Of a stretch of 64,000 nt of DNA, positions 45,164-53,706 are shown piece after piece (positions within the stretch are counted from its first letter, which is position 1; the number at the start of each line of letters is the position of its first letter). The translations under genes were made by a program, and so were the position numbers. A model generated the notes under the pieces. It did not search any database. It was not told where the DNA came from and saw nothing but the letters and a program-made list of their open reading frames with translations. This DNA comes from an uncultured Oscillospiraceae bacterium (GTDB lineage Bacteria; Bacillota; Clostridia; Oscillospirales; Oscillospiraceae): NCBI GenBank assembly GCA_934659425.1, contig CAKUHU010000001.1, positions 248,001-312,000 on the forward strand, given 5' to 3'.

Positions 45164-46534
45164 TTGAAGGAGCGAGAGACGTTTGCTTCCCGGCTGGGTT
45201 TTGTCCTCATTTCCGCGGGATGTGCCATTGGATTGGGAAATGTATGGCGGTTTCCATATATTGTAGGACAGTATGGCGGCGCCGCATTCGTGCTGATCTA
45301 TCTCTTTTTCCTGGTCATCATGGGCCTGCCTGTCATGGCCATGGAATTCGCGGTGGGCCGGGCCAGCGGCCGGAGCGTGGCGGTATCCTTCCATTTGCTG
45401 GAGCCCAAGGGATCCAAATGGCATTGGTACAGCTGGTTTGGCATGGCGGGGAACTACCTGCTGATGATGTTCTATACCACGGTGGCCGGGTGGCTGCTGC
45501 TCTATTTTGTAAAGATGGCAAGGGGAGATTTTGCGGGGCTGGACCCAGCCGGCGTCCAGGGGGTCTATACGGAGATGCTGGCTGATCCCGTCGTCATGCT
45601 GCTGTTTATGCTGCTGGTGGTCCTTTTAGGCATGGGCGTGTGTGTCCGGGGCCTCCAAAATGGAGTGGAGAAGATCACCAAAGGGATGATGTTCTGCCTG
45701 CTGGTCCTGCTGGTGGTGCTGGCTATCCGGGCAGTGACCCTCCCCGGCGCGGGAGAGGGGTTGAAATTTTACTTAAAGCCCGACTTCTCCAAGCTGACCC
45801 AGTATGGCTGGGGAGAGGTCATTTTTGCCGCCATGGGACAGGCCTTCTTTACCCTCTCTCTGGGCATTGGCGCCATGGCCATTTTCGGCAGCTACATCGG
45901 CCGGGAGCGGCGGTTGCTGGGGGAGGCCCTCAACGTGACAGTGCTGGACACCTTCGTGGCCTTTACCGCCGGGCTCATCGTCTTTCCCTCCGCCTTTGCC
46001 TTTGGCATCACGCCCGATGCGGGTCCTTCCCTGATTTTTGTGACGCTGCCCAACATTTTTAACGCCATGCCCGCCGGGAGGCTGTGGGGAGCGCTGTTTT
46101 TCCTCTTCATGAGCTTTGCAGCCATGTCCACCATTATCGCCGTCTTTGAAAACATCATCTCCTTCCCTATGGACAAATGGGGATGGAGCCGGAAAAAATC
46201 GGTGATGGTGAACCTGCCCCTGATCTTCATCCTCTCCCTGCCCTGCCTGCTGGGCTTCAATCTCTGGAGCGGGGTGTCCCTGCTGGGGGACAATGTGATG
46301 GGCTTTGAGGACTTTATTTTGAGCAACAACCTCCTACCCCTGGGCTCTTTGGTATATCTGCTGTTTTGTGTCAGCAAAAAGGGGTGGGGATGGGAGAATT
46401 TCCTGGAAGAGGCCAATGCGGGAGAGGGGCTTCGGTTCCCCGGGGTGTTGAGGGGCTATATGAAGTGGGTGGTCCCTGTGATGATCCTGTTTATTTTCGT
46501 CATGGGATACCTGGAGAAATTTTTCCCCTCTTGA
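45164..46534 (+). CDS. sodium-dependent transporter, NSS/SNF family
   Basis: Sodium-coupled importer of an amino acid or related amine, LeuT fold. The 456-residue protein has helix 1 motif GCAIGLGNVWRFPYIVGQYGG, the unwound Na+/substrate site, and further helices such as FTLSLGIGAMAIFGSYIG and FFLFMSFAAMSTIIAVFEN, about 11-12 in all. The start is a TTG (45164) with GGAGG 7 bases upstream, since the promoter lies downstream of earlier in-frame starts. Downstream of a bile salt hydrolase, released glycine or taurine is a possible substrate, but this is inference. Confidence 0.9.
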   Translation: MKERETFASRLGFVLISAGCAIGLGNVWRFPYIVGQYGGAAFVLIYLFFLVIMGLPVMAMEFAVGRASGRSVAVSFHLLEPKGSKWHWYSWFGMAGNYLLMMFYTTVAGWLLLYFVKMARGDFAGLDPAGVQGVYTEMLADPVVMLLFMLLVVLLGMGVCVRGLQNGVEKITKGMMFCLLVLLVVLAIRAVTLPGAGEGLKFYLKPDFSKLTQYGWGEVIFAAMGQAFFTLSLGIGAMAIFGSYIGRERRLLGEALNVTVLDTFVAFTAGLIVFPSAFAFGITPDAGPSLIFVTLPNIFNAMPAGRLWGALFFLFMSFAAMSTIIAVFENIISFPMDKWGWSRKKSVMVNLPLIFILSLPCLLGFNLWSGVSLLGDNVMGFEDFILSNNLLPLGSLVYLLFCVSKKGWGWENFLEEANAGEGLRFPGVLRGYMKWVVPVMILFIFVMGYLEKFFPS

Positions 46535-46545
46535 AGGATCGAAAG

Positions 46546-46576
46546 AAGCCGGGCCTCGTTAGAGGCCCGGCTTTTC
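46546..46576. terminator. terminator between convergent transporter and ATPase genes
   Basis: AAGCCGGGCCTC and GAGGCCCGGCTT form a 12-bp stem with GTTA loop. TTTTC follows on the plus strand. Confidence 0.85.
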
Positions 46577-47656
46577 TTATTTTTGAAGGGAGAGGAGCTC
46601 TTGGGAGATTCGCTCTGCTTCGCTGTAAACACCGGTAAAGTCCACATGGGGATTGTAGAGTGTTTCCAGCTGGTCGTGCTGGGCTTTGGCCAGGGCAAGG
46701 GACTCCACGCCCTCTTCCAAAAGGGCGGTCTGTACCTTCCGGGAAAACTTGAGCCTGGCTTTGTATTTCCGAAGGAGCTCTCCGTCGGCCATGGCATCCA
46801 GGCGGATCCGCCGGTAGGGGTGCCCCGGATAGGGCAGAGATGGTGTGCTGGTGACAAAGGCCAGCGACAGCTCAGGGATCAGCAGGTGCTCTGCCCGGTC
46901 AGGGAAAAGGGGAGAGGGGCACAAGATGACGTCATAGCCCGCAGACATGGTGCCCGCAGCCAGGGCGGTGAGCATCCCGGCGGCCAGACCGTAGCTGTCG
47001 CAGAGCTCATAGACCCGGTGACACAGAGCGTCTGCTGTCTCAAACTGGCAGGAAACCCCCTGGCAGGACACCGCCCCCAAAAACCGCTGAATGGCCCGCC
47101 CGGGCTGGCGTCCGGTCTTTTTTACCTCCCGGGAGAGGATCCCTCTGGCCCGTTTCAAAGCCTTGGCCTCCAGAGAGGGAGTGGAGAGAAGCACGCGGTT
47201 GTCCTCGGCCAATTGTGCGGCGGCGGTAAAGCAGCGATATGCCCGCTTGTAATGGCTCTTATAGCCTGTGGTGGCGGCCTCGATCTCATCCCGAAGGGCG
47301 GCCAGGGCCTCATGATCGTAAAACCGGCCCAAGTTCACATAACTCTCAACTGCGCCGGGAAGCCGGGGCTCTATGACGTGGGGAGCGGTGGCATCCACAA
47401 TGGCGGCGTTTAAATGGGAAAAGATGACGGCGTCCAAAGAGTCCGGATCTCCGGAGCAGCGTATGTATTCCACTGGCTCCCCCGTCTCCTCCAAAGCGGA
47501 GGCCACCCGCCGCATGAGGGAGGATTTTCCGCAGCCCGGTCCGCCTTTGAGGAGAAAGACCCGCTGGGCGGTATCTGGGTCGATCAGTTGGTCATATAAG
47601 GAGTAAAACCCCGAGGGTGTGTTGGCCCCCAGGAAGAAAGTGACTTTTGGTTCCAT
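46577..47656 (-). CDS. PRK06851-type P-loop ATPase of unknown role
   Basis: Resembles the Firmicutes PRK06851 family, which I recall as two similar ATPase halves. In this 359-residue protein the first half is intact: FFLGANTPSGFYSLYDQLI and the Walker A VFLLKGGPGCGKSSLMRR (about residues 36-53), then CSGDPDSLDAVI and TAPHVIEPRLPGAVE. The second half keeps EHLLIPELSLAFVTS but the place of its P-loop reads YGLAAGMLTALAAG, with no GKS/T. The ATG at 47656 follows CGGAGGG. The gene follows a DUF4397 protein gene on the same strand, 74 bases apart. Confidence 0.8.
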   Translation of the reverse strand: MEPKVTFFLGANTPSGFYSLYDQLIDPDTAQRVFLLKGGPGCGKSSLMRRVASALEETGEPVEYIRCSGDPDSLDAVIFSHLNAAIVDATAPHVIEPRLPGAVESYVNLGRFYDHEALAALRDEIEAATTGYKSHYKRAYRCFTAAAQLAEDNRVLLSTPSLEAKALKRARGILSREVKKTGRQPGRAIQRFLGAVSCQGVSCQFETADALCHRVYELCDSYGLAAGMLTALAAGTMSAGYDVILCPSPLFPDRAEHLLIPELSLAFVTSTPSLPYPGHPYRRIRLDAMADGELLRKYKARLKFSRKVQTALLEEGVESLALAKAQHDQLETLYNPHVDFTGVYSEAERISQELLSLQK

Positions 47657-47730
47657 AAAGTTGACCCTCCGTTCCAAAAATTGCCTCACTTCAAGGTATG
47701 CCAAAAGGGAGGCATCGGGGACGGGATTTC

Positions 47731-48705
47731 TCAAAAATTCTCTGCGATCCGGATGTGGACTTTCCGGTCACGTTCCCAGTTCCCCATGAGATAGATGTTG
47801 GAGGTAGACCCGGCTCTGGTGTCTAAGAAAAAGGAGGAGAGGGGCTCCATGGCGCCGGAGCCGGGGAGGAAATAGCTGCTGACAGCGATGGGCATTTCCT
47901 CTACTGTTTCGATATCTTCTGTGCCCTGGGGGAAGGGCTGGGGCGTCTGGGCCACATACATATCGTACTGTCCGGGCTTGGCTCGGCGGCAGGTGGTGAC
48001 CTCCTTGAAGCGCACATCGGTGAAGACCACCCGCCCGTCGGTGAGGACCACATCCAGACCGGGACTGTCGTAAATCAGATTGATACAGCGGACGCAGGAG
48101 CGGCCTGTACCCCGGGCATTTTGGGCACGGTCATCTATCCGCACCAAGTTCAGGCCGGCAGCGGAGCGTACCACGGCCAAGGTGATAACATCTCCGGCGG
48201 CGAGGGGGAGATTGGTGCGGAAAAGGATCATCCAAGGGAAGCGGGCGTCATAAAAAATGAGGGGGCGAAACCCGACGGCAACGGTAAAGTAGCCGGAGAG
48301 GTTATCCGGAGACAGGAAAGAGGACAAGAGCTGGTTGCCCAGGGTGATGCGCAAAGGGAGGCCGTCATCGGTGACGGCGTTGAGAAAGCGGACCTGGGCC
48401 ATGGCTGAGCCGGAAGGCACTGGACGGTTTTCTCCCAGGCTGGGGAGAGGACCCATGGAGCCGTTTGGGTCAGACGCGGAAGGGCGGTCAGGAGGGGAGG
48501 CCTCCTCCTCCGGAGCTGTCTCGGATGTGTTCGGTGCAGGAGCGATATTGTTTGTTTTCGATGACATAAATGTTCCCATACCGGAGATGGGGGGAGCGGG
48601 GGCCTCCGCACTGGTATCCAGGTCATCTGCAGCGGTACTTTGCGGCACATGAGAGACGTCCCATCCAGCCATGCGGCCAAGGGGGGCGCCGAAGTTGGTG
48701 CTCAT
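47731..48705 (-). CDS. DUF4397-domain protein
   Basis: The 324-residue protein has a low-complexity, Pro/Ser/Ala-rich first third (about residues 20-100) and then a DUF4397 domain, beginning AQVRFLNAVTDDGLPLRITL and continuing to about residue 300. The domain is a beta-rich module of unknown function. No signal peptide is visible. AAAGGAG precedes the ATG at 48705. It is probably in one unit with the ATPase gene downstream. Confidence 0.75.
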   Translation of the reverse strand: MSTNFGAPLGRMAGWDVSHVPQSTAADDLDTSAEAPAPPISGMGTFMSSKTNNIAPAPNTSETAPEEEASPPDRPSASDPNGSMGPLPSLGENRPVPSGSAMAQVRFLNAVTDDGLPLRITLGNQLLSSFLSPDNLSGYFTVAVGFRPLIFYDARFPWMILFRTNLPLAAGDVITLAVVRSAAGLNLVRIDDRAQNARGTGRSCVRCINLIYDSPGLDVVLTDGRVVFTDVRFKEVTTCRRAKPGQYDMYVAQTPQPFPQGTEDIETVEEMPIAVSSYFLPGSGAMEPLSSFFLDTRAGSTSNIYLMGNWERDRKVHIRIAENF

Positions 48706-48842
48706 AACAGAAACTCCTTTCTTTGGAGAGGATAAAAGCCTGAAAGGCATTCCATCCTATGCGGCTGGGTGGAAAGAGGGAATGACGCAGGCTTTTGTAC
48801 AGCTTTAATAAAGAGACACTTTAAAATCTGAAAATATTGTCG

Positions 48843-48871
48843 TTGACAGTCCGTCAAGGGAAGGGTAAAAT
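48843..48871 (+). promoter_or_regulatory. promoter of the [FeFe] hydrogenase gene
   Basis: TTGACA (48843-48848), 17-base spacer, TAAAAT (48866-48871), about 50 bases before the start codon. Confidence 0.8.
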
Positions 48872-48922
48872 GAGGTGAATTTACGAAAAGGGAAATAAGC
48901 ATCCGTTAAAGGAGATCAGGAA

Positions 48923-50365
48923 ATGCGGAAATTTGAGACATCGGTACAAGAGTTAAAGAATTCGGCGCTCAGATCAGTGGCGGAGCTGGCTTGGGAAGAC
49001 CGCCTGGCTACTGGTATTTTGGATGTACCAGAACAGATTATTCCAGGCCCAGAGGCCAAGATGCGCTGTTGTATTTATAAAGAGCGGGCCGTGGTGTCCA
49101 GCCGGCTCAAGATGGCCATTGGAGGTGACTCCTCCAATCCCGCCATGGTGGAGGTCATGGAGGTGGCCTGCGATGAATGCCCTGTGACGCAGGTCGAGGT
49201 GGGGCCGGCCTGCCGGGGCTGCATTGCCACCCGCTGTATGTATAGTTGTCCAAAGAACGCCATTACGATGGTGAACCGTAAGGCGACCATCGACCACGGA
49301 AAATGTATCGCATGCGGTAAGTGCGTAGCCGCCTGTCCCTATGGCGCCATCGAGAGGAAGCAGCGTCCCTGCGAGCGGGGATGTGTACCTGGTGCCATTA
49401 CGATGGGTGAGGATAAAAAAGCGGCGATTGACGTCAATGTATGTATCGCATGCGGAAGCTGTGTCTATCAGTGTCCGTTCGGCGCGATTATGGATAAATC
49501 TTACATAGTGGATGTGGTGCAGATGCTCCGGGGCGCTGCCCGGTGGAATTTCCGGGTGTATGCGGTGGTAGCTCCCTCCATTGCGGGGCAGTTTGCCCCC
49601 GCCACGCTGGGCCAGGTGGTCACTGGACTGAAGATGCTGGGCTTCCACGATGTGGCTGAGGTGGCCTTGGGTGCCGATATGACTGCCCAAGCGGAGAGCG
49701 AGGAGCTTTTGGAGAAGGGAAAGCTTCTGTCCTCCTGTTGCCCTGCTTTTGTGGACTATGTGGAGAAGAATTTCCCCGAGCTGGCACCCCTTATTTCCCA
49801 TACCCCGTCACCTATGGTGATGATCGGGAAGCGGATCAAGGAGCGGGACCCTCTGGCCCGGGTGGTATTCATCGGCCCCTGTGTGGCCAAAAAGAAGGAG
49901 TTCCAGTTGGGGAAGACCATGGGCACCATCGACTGTGCCATCACCTTTGAAGAGCTCTACCCCCTCTTTGAGTCCAGGGGCATTGACCCGGAGGTGCTGG
50001 AAGAGACCCTACTGGATGAGGCCAGCGGTTATGGCCGTTCCTTTGCCCACTCTGGCGGTGTGGCCGCCGCTGTGGCCCAGGGATTGAAGGAGCGGGGAGT
50101 TACAGAGAAGGAGTTTAAGCTCAACGCTGTCTCCTGCAGCGGTATCGCCCAGTGCAAGGCGGAGCTGATGAAGATGGCCCGGGGCATCGGTGATGTGAAC
50201 TTTATTGAGGGAATGGCCTGTGAGGGTGGCTGTGTCCAGGGAGCGGGCATTCTGATCCGAAGCCCGCGCAATCAGATGGATGTGCAGAAGCATGCCAAAG
50301 AGGCGGAAGGACGTACCATCACAAGCGCAGTGGCGGGAACGGAGAAGTCCGAAGCCCAGAAATAA
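48923..50365 (+). CDS. monomeric [FeFe] hydrogenase, group-B like
   Basis: Produces or consumes H2, or senses it, using ferredoxin-type clusters. The 480-residue protein has three [4Fe-4S] motifs (CRGCIATRCMYSCP, CIACGKCVAACP, CIACGSCVYQCP). The H-cluster motifs follow: L1 SSCCPAF, L2 IGPCVAKKKEF and L3 EGMACEGGCVQGAG. L1 ending in PAF and L2 with GPCxAKK are seen in group B rather than group A enzymes. AAAGGAG precedes the ATG. No maturation genes (hydEFG) or NuoEF partners are adjacent, so its physiological partner is open. Confidence 0.9.
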   Translation: MRKFETSVQELKNSALRSVAELAWEDRLATGILDVPEQIIPGPEAKMRCCIYKERAVVSSRLKMAIGGDSSNPAMVEVMEVACDECPVTQVEVGPACRGCIATRCMYSCPKNAITMVNRKATIDHGKCIACGKCVAACPYGAIERKQRPCERGCVPGAITMGEDKKAAIDVNVCIACGSCVYQCPFGAIMDKSYIVDVVQMLRGAARWNFRVYAVVAPSIAGQFAPATLGQVVTGLKMLGFHDVAEVALGADMTAQAESEELLEKGKLLSSCCPAFVDYVEKNFPELAPLISHTPSPMVMIGKRIKERDPLARVVFIGPCVAKKKEFQLGKTMGTIDCAITFEELYPLFESRGIDPEVLEETLLDEASGYGRSFAHSGGVAAAVAQGLKERGVTEKEFKLNAVSCSGIAQCKAELMKMARGIGDVNFIEGMACEGGCVQGAGILIRSPRNQMDVQKHAKEAEGRTITSAVAGTEKSEAQK

Positions 50366-50491
50366 GGGAGAACACCGCCAAGAAAAGGCGCGGACCGGTG
50401 GAGGTCATAGGGGATAGGTGCGCCGGGGCTGCGGCAGAGATGGCCTCAATCTCGGCACTGCCTGAACAAAGTGCTTCTTATTGCAGACGAA

Positions 50492-50536
50492 AATAAGGCC
50501 CCGGCTGGGAGTAGTGCTCTCAGCCGGGGCCTTATT
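50492..50536. terminator. 16-bp hairpin between convergent genes
   Basis: AATAAGGCCCCGGCTG (50492-50507) and CAGCCGGGGCCTTATT (50521-50536) pair perfectly. It ends both the hydrogenase and the facing small gene. Confidence 0.85.
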
Positions 50537-50542
50537 CTGTAT

Positions 50543-50767
50543 TCAAGTGAGTTGGAAATCCTGTTCTGTCAGTTTGCTGGTGTCCAGTGTGACAGGTTTT
50601 GGAGGGACCCGCTTCAAGGGGTCGTAGCGAAAAGCGGCGCAGTGGCCGTCGGGGAGGACCAGGCCCTTTTTGGGACAGAGAATTTTTCCCTTCTCAATGA
50701 GGGCGCCTCTGGCACAATAAGTACAGCGGGGTTCTATCCCCTGGTGAAACAATTTTTTTTCAAACAT
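50543..50767 (-). CDS. small conserved cysteine-motif protein, 74 residues
   Basis: Starts MFEKKLFHQGIEPRCTYCARG and has CPKKG and GHC later. This C-x2-C ... C ... C layout could bind zinc. It is treated as real because AGGAGG lies 9 bases before the ATG and a terminator follows the stop. The function is unknown. It sits downstream of ylbJ on the same strand with a 54-base gap. Confidence 0.75.
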   Translation of the reverse strand: MFEKKLFHQGIEPRCTYCARGALIEKGKILCPKKGLVLPDGHCAAFRYDPLKRVPPKPVTLDTSKLTEQDFQLT

Positions 50768-50820
50768 AGGAGGTGGCCTCCTTCTCGGGATGGTTTGACA
50801 TAAAAGCGATCCTATCATAA

Positions 50821-52014
50821 TTATATCATGCTCCGGCGGCCTTTTCCATAGGATTTTTGCCCCTTTTGAAAGCCCAGGGCCGCCGCCAGGAAAAAGAGCA
50901 GGAACACCACCCAGGCTGCAGCGGTGGAGATGGTGAGGGCGGTGTAGAAATCTATTCCGGCGATGCCCTCCACCTGCTGTGCCAGATAGACAGAGACAGG
51001 GGCCTTGATGGGGAAAAGGCGGAAGAGCAGGGCGGTAAGTCCGGCGGAAAAACATCCGTGCAGCAATTTCCCTCCGATATAGGTCCGTACGTTGAGTCCG
51101 CTCTCCCCCAAGAAAGAGAGCACCTGGCAGTGGACAGAGATCCCGGCCCAACCAAGCAGAAAGGCCGCCATGGACACTTTGCCCTCTAAGGAGCCGTCCC
51201 CTATCAGAGACCACACTCCAGAGGACAGCTCCAAGACCCCGGTCAAAAACCGCTGGGCCCAATTTTCATTGAAGCCCAGAGGAGAGAAGAGCCGCCCCAG
51301 CAGTCCTGCCAGGGCGGGGAGGATTCCTGAAAGAAAGCAGAGACGAATGAGGACGGTAAAGCACACCACAAAGGCACAGATATTGAGGGTGGAGGTAACA
51401 GAGTCCTTCACTGCGCCGGTAAAGGCGGAGGAGAAGCGCTGGGCGGCAATGGGGGGCGCAGTCCGCTCAGAGCGGGCCGCCTTGTCGCCCCAACGGTAAA
51501 AGCGAAAGATCAGTCCCACGCAAATTGACGCAGCAGCGTGGGTCAGGCAGAGGAGCAGCCCCACCCGGCTGTCGGCAAAAATACCCGCGCCTACCACACC
51601 GAGGATAAAGGCCGGGCCGGAGTTGTTGCAGAAGGCCAAGAGCCGTTCTGCCTCCGTTTTGGTACACTGGCCGCCTTCATAGAGGGTGAGGGCGGCCCTG
51701 GCGCCCACTGGATAACCCCCAATGAAGCCCAGGGCCAGCACAGTGGCACAGGAGCCTCCCACATGAAAGAGAGGCCGCATAATGGGCTCCAGCAGCCGTC
51801 CCAGATATCCCGCCAGTCCCAGAGAAATGACCAGGGAGGTGAGGATGAAAAAGGGGAAAAGGGAGGGGATGATGACGTTGTAGCATAGCTTCAGTCCCTC
51901 CTGGACCGCTCCGCTGACCTCCTGGGGCCAGCAAATCAAGGCCAGGGCACAGCAGAGCAGGGTGCAGCCCCAAAGAGTGTCTCGGATGTCCTTGACACTT
52001 AAAAATCGAGTCAA
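50821..52014 (-). CDS. ylbJ: sporulation integral membrane protein YlbJ
   Basis: Required for spore cortex formation in Bacillus. The 397-residue membrane protein has the nucleoside-recognition (Gate) motifs VIIPSLFPFFILTSLVIS, GFIGGYPVGARAA, AFCNNSGPAFILGVVGAGIF and GVLELSSGVWSL. The start is uncertain: a TTG at 52014 has GGGGG 8 bases upstream, and a GTG at 52023 overlaps the site. The C-terminus is basic (KGQKSYGKGRRS). Confidence 0.87.
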   Translation of the reverse strand: MTRFLSVKDIRDTLWGCTLLCCALALICWPQEVSGAVQEGLKLCYNVIIPSLFPFFILTSLVISLGLAGYLGRLLEPIMRPLFHVGGSCATVLALGFIGGYPVGARAALTLYEGGQCTKTEAERLLAFCNNSGPAFILGVVGAGIFADSRVGLLLCLTHAAASICVGLIFRFYRWGDKAARSERTAPPIAAQRFSSAFTGAVKDSVTSTLNICAFVVCFTVLIRLCFLSGILPALAGLLGRLFSPLGFNENWAQRFLTGVLELSSGVWSLIGDGSLEGKVSMAAFLLGWAGISVHCQVLSFLGESGLNVRTYIGGKLLHGCFSAGLTALLFRLFPIKAPVSVYLAQQVEGIAGIDFYTALTISTAAAWVVFLLFFLAAALGFQKGQKSYGKGRRSMI

Positions 52015-52057
52015 ATCAATCACCCCCGCCAAACAATATATTCGGCGGGGGCGGTGT

Positions 52058-52648
52058 TCATACCCGGAAAGCGGCCTCAAAGAGCTGATAATCCTGGGAC
52101 AGCTTTGGCCAGAGCGGATAAGCCCCGCGGTGGAGCACCCAGTCGATTACCACGCCCCGGAAATGGCGGAAAAAGAACTCTGCTGTCCACTCCGGCGTAT
52201 AGTCGGAAGCGAGGGCTCCCTCTTGGGACAGGGCGGTGAGACATTCCAGCATGGTGCGCAGGGTATACCGATTGGGGGACATGGAGGCGGCATTGGGGCT
52301 GGCCAGGCGGCGGCCATAATAGCGGGCCACAGTTGCCCAGCCCTGGCCCTCCATATACTGCGCATAGAGCCGCAGCAAGGTCTCCAGGCGCTCTAAGGGG
52401 AGGGTATTCTGATAGGGGGCCAGTGCGCTTTCCATGAAGGCATCTAAGGAGTCGAACCCCTGGTTTAAAAGATCTTCCTTAGAGGTAAAATGGTGATAAA
52501 AGGCACCTGTAGTTACCCCGGCGGCCTGACAGATATCCCGAATGGTCATCTTATCAAAGCCAACCTGCTGGGCGAGGTGGACTGCCGCCTCCAGAATAGC
52601 CCGGCGGGTATGCTCTGCCTGTGTTTGCCTGCGGGCCCGGTAATCCAT
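52058..52648 (-). CDS. TetR/AcrR-family transcriptional regulator
   Basis: The 196-residue repressor has an N-terminal helix-turn-helix (AILEAAVHLAQQVGFDKMTI, then VTTGAFYHHFTSKEDLL) and a ligand-binding C-terminal domain (FMESALAPY to WVLHRG). The ATG at 52648 follows AAGGAG at 8 bases. It diverges from degV, and a 14-bp palindrome lies in the shared upstream region. It also lies just upstream of ylbJ on the same strand. Confidence 0.88.
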   Translation of the reverse strand: MDYRARRQTQAEHTRRAILEAAVHLAQQVGFDKMTIRDICQAAGVTTGAFYHHFTSKEDLLNQGFDSLDAFMESALAPYQNTLPLERLETLLRLYAQYMEGQGWATVARYYGRRLASPNAASMSPNRYTLRTMLECLTALSQEGALASDYTPEWTAEFFFRHFRGVVIDWVLHRGAYPLWPKLSQDYQLFEAAFRV

Positions 52649-52659
52649 GTGCATCGCTC

Positions 52660-52688
52660 CTTGACAGAATCTTAACACCTGTGTATAA
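52660..52688 (+). promoter_or_regulatory. promoter of the degV-like gene
   Basis: TTGACA (52660-52665), exact 17-base spacer, TATAAT (52683-52688), a full-consensus sigma-A promoter. Confidence 0.85.
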
Positions 52689-52704
52689 TAGTCACATAAC
52701 ATTG

Positions 52705-52718
52705 TTATTTTATAAAAT
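52705..52718. promoter_or_regulatory. 14-bp palindrome in the tetR-degV intergenic region
   Basis: TATTTTATAAAATA is fully self-complementary and sits just after the degV transcription start and near a possible reverse-strand -10 box. It is a candidate operator for the adjacent TetR-type protein, although TetR sites are often longer. Confidence 0.4.
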
Positions 52719-52768
52719 ACATTATACTTGGGACAAGACTAAGCTGTCAACCGATGGGGGAATTTTTT

Positions 52769-53635
52769 TTGAATCCTGAAAAAATCGCTTTTCTGGTGGA
52801 CTCCTGTGCTGACCTGCAGCCGGAGCATCGGGAGGGAAAGCCTATTTATGTAGTTCCGCTGCGGATTTCCTGCGGGGACCAAAATTTCAGTGATGGAGAG
52901 GATATCAGCAACGACGACGTCTACCGCTTTCAGGAATCGGGAGAGCTGCCCCGCACCTCTCTGCCCGATATGCTTCGGGTGGCGGGGGCGCTGGATCAGA
53001 TCCGGGCGGACGGCTATGAAAAGGTGATCGCGCTGCCTCTGTCTGCGGGCCTCTCAGGGACCCACAACATGGTGCGGCTCCAATGTGAGGCGCGGAGGGA
53101 TTTGGAGGCCATTGCCTTTGAGACGCGCAGCGGCTCCTTGGGGATTGGGATCGTGGTCCTCCAGCTTTGGGAGGACATCCAAGCGGGTATGACTTGGGAT
53201 AAACTGATCGGCCAGCGGGTCCCTTTCCTGCTGAAAAATACCCACGCCTACTTTTCGGTGGATACGCTGGAATATTTAGAAAAGGGAGGGCGCATCGGCA
53301 AGATCACCGCTTTGGCGGGCACCCTTCTCAGCATTAAGCCGATTATTACTTTTGCGGATAACGGGGAGCTGGTGAATATCGCGAAGGTCCGGGGCCGGAA
53401 ACAGGTCCAGGGAAAGCTCATTGAACTGGTGAAGGGGCACCTGGGGACCCACCGAAAATTCAATTTGGCGGTGGCCAACGGCGGAGATCCGGAGGGAATG
53501 GAGGAGCTGAAGGAGAAGATTCAGTCCGCCCTGCCGGGATGCTGTCATATCTGGTCGGCAAAAATGGATGCTACCTTGGCCACCTATGTGGGCAAGGGGA
53601 TGCTGGGCGCGGGGATACAGCTTTTAGATGAATAA
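52769..53635 (+). CDS. DegV-family fatty acid-binding protein
   Basis: Binds a fatty acid; some homologues (FakB) feed fatty acid kinase for phospholipid synthesis. The 288-residue protein has FLVDSCADLQPE, PRTSLPDMLRV, ALPLSAGLSGTHNM and TLEYLEKGGRIGKITAL, all family features. The start is set at a TTG (52769) with GGGGGA 7 bases upstream; the in-frame ATG at 52754 has no site. The FakA kinase is not in this window. Confidence 0.88.
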   Translation: MNPEKIAFLVDSCADLQPEHREGKPIYVVPLRISCGDQNFSDGEDISNDDVYRFQESGELPRTSLPDMLRVAGALDQIRADGYEKVIALPLSAGLSGTHNMVRLQCEARRDLEAIAFETRSGSLGIGIVVLQLWEDIQAGMTWDKLIGQRVPFLLKNTHAYFSVDTLEYLEKGGRIGKITALAGTLLSIKPIITFADNGELVNIAKVRGRKQVQGKLIELVKGHLGTHRKFNLAVANGGDPEGMEELKEKIQSALPGCCHIWSAKMDATLATYVGKGMLGAGIQLLDE

Positions 53636-53637
53636 GA

Positions 53638-53680
53638 AAATACCGGGTCCCTCCAATGGGGAGGGACCCGGTATTTTTTT
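53638..53680 (+). terminator. terminator of the degV-like gene
   Basis: TACCGGGTCCCTCC and GGGAGGGACCCGGTA form a 14-bp stem followed by seven T residues. Confidence 0.9.
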
Positions 53681-53706
53681 CTCAAAATCCTCTGCGAAGA
53701 ACGGGC

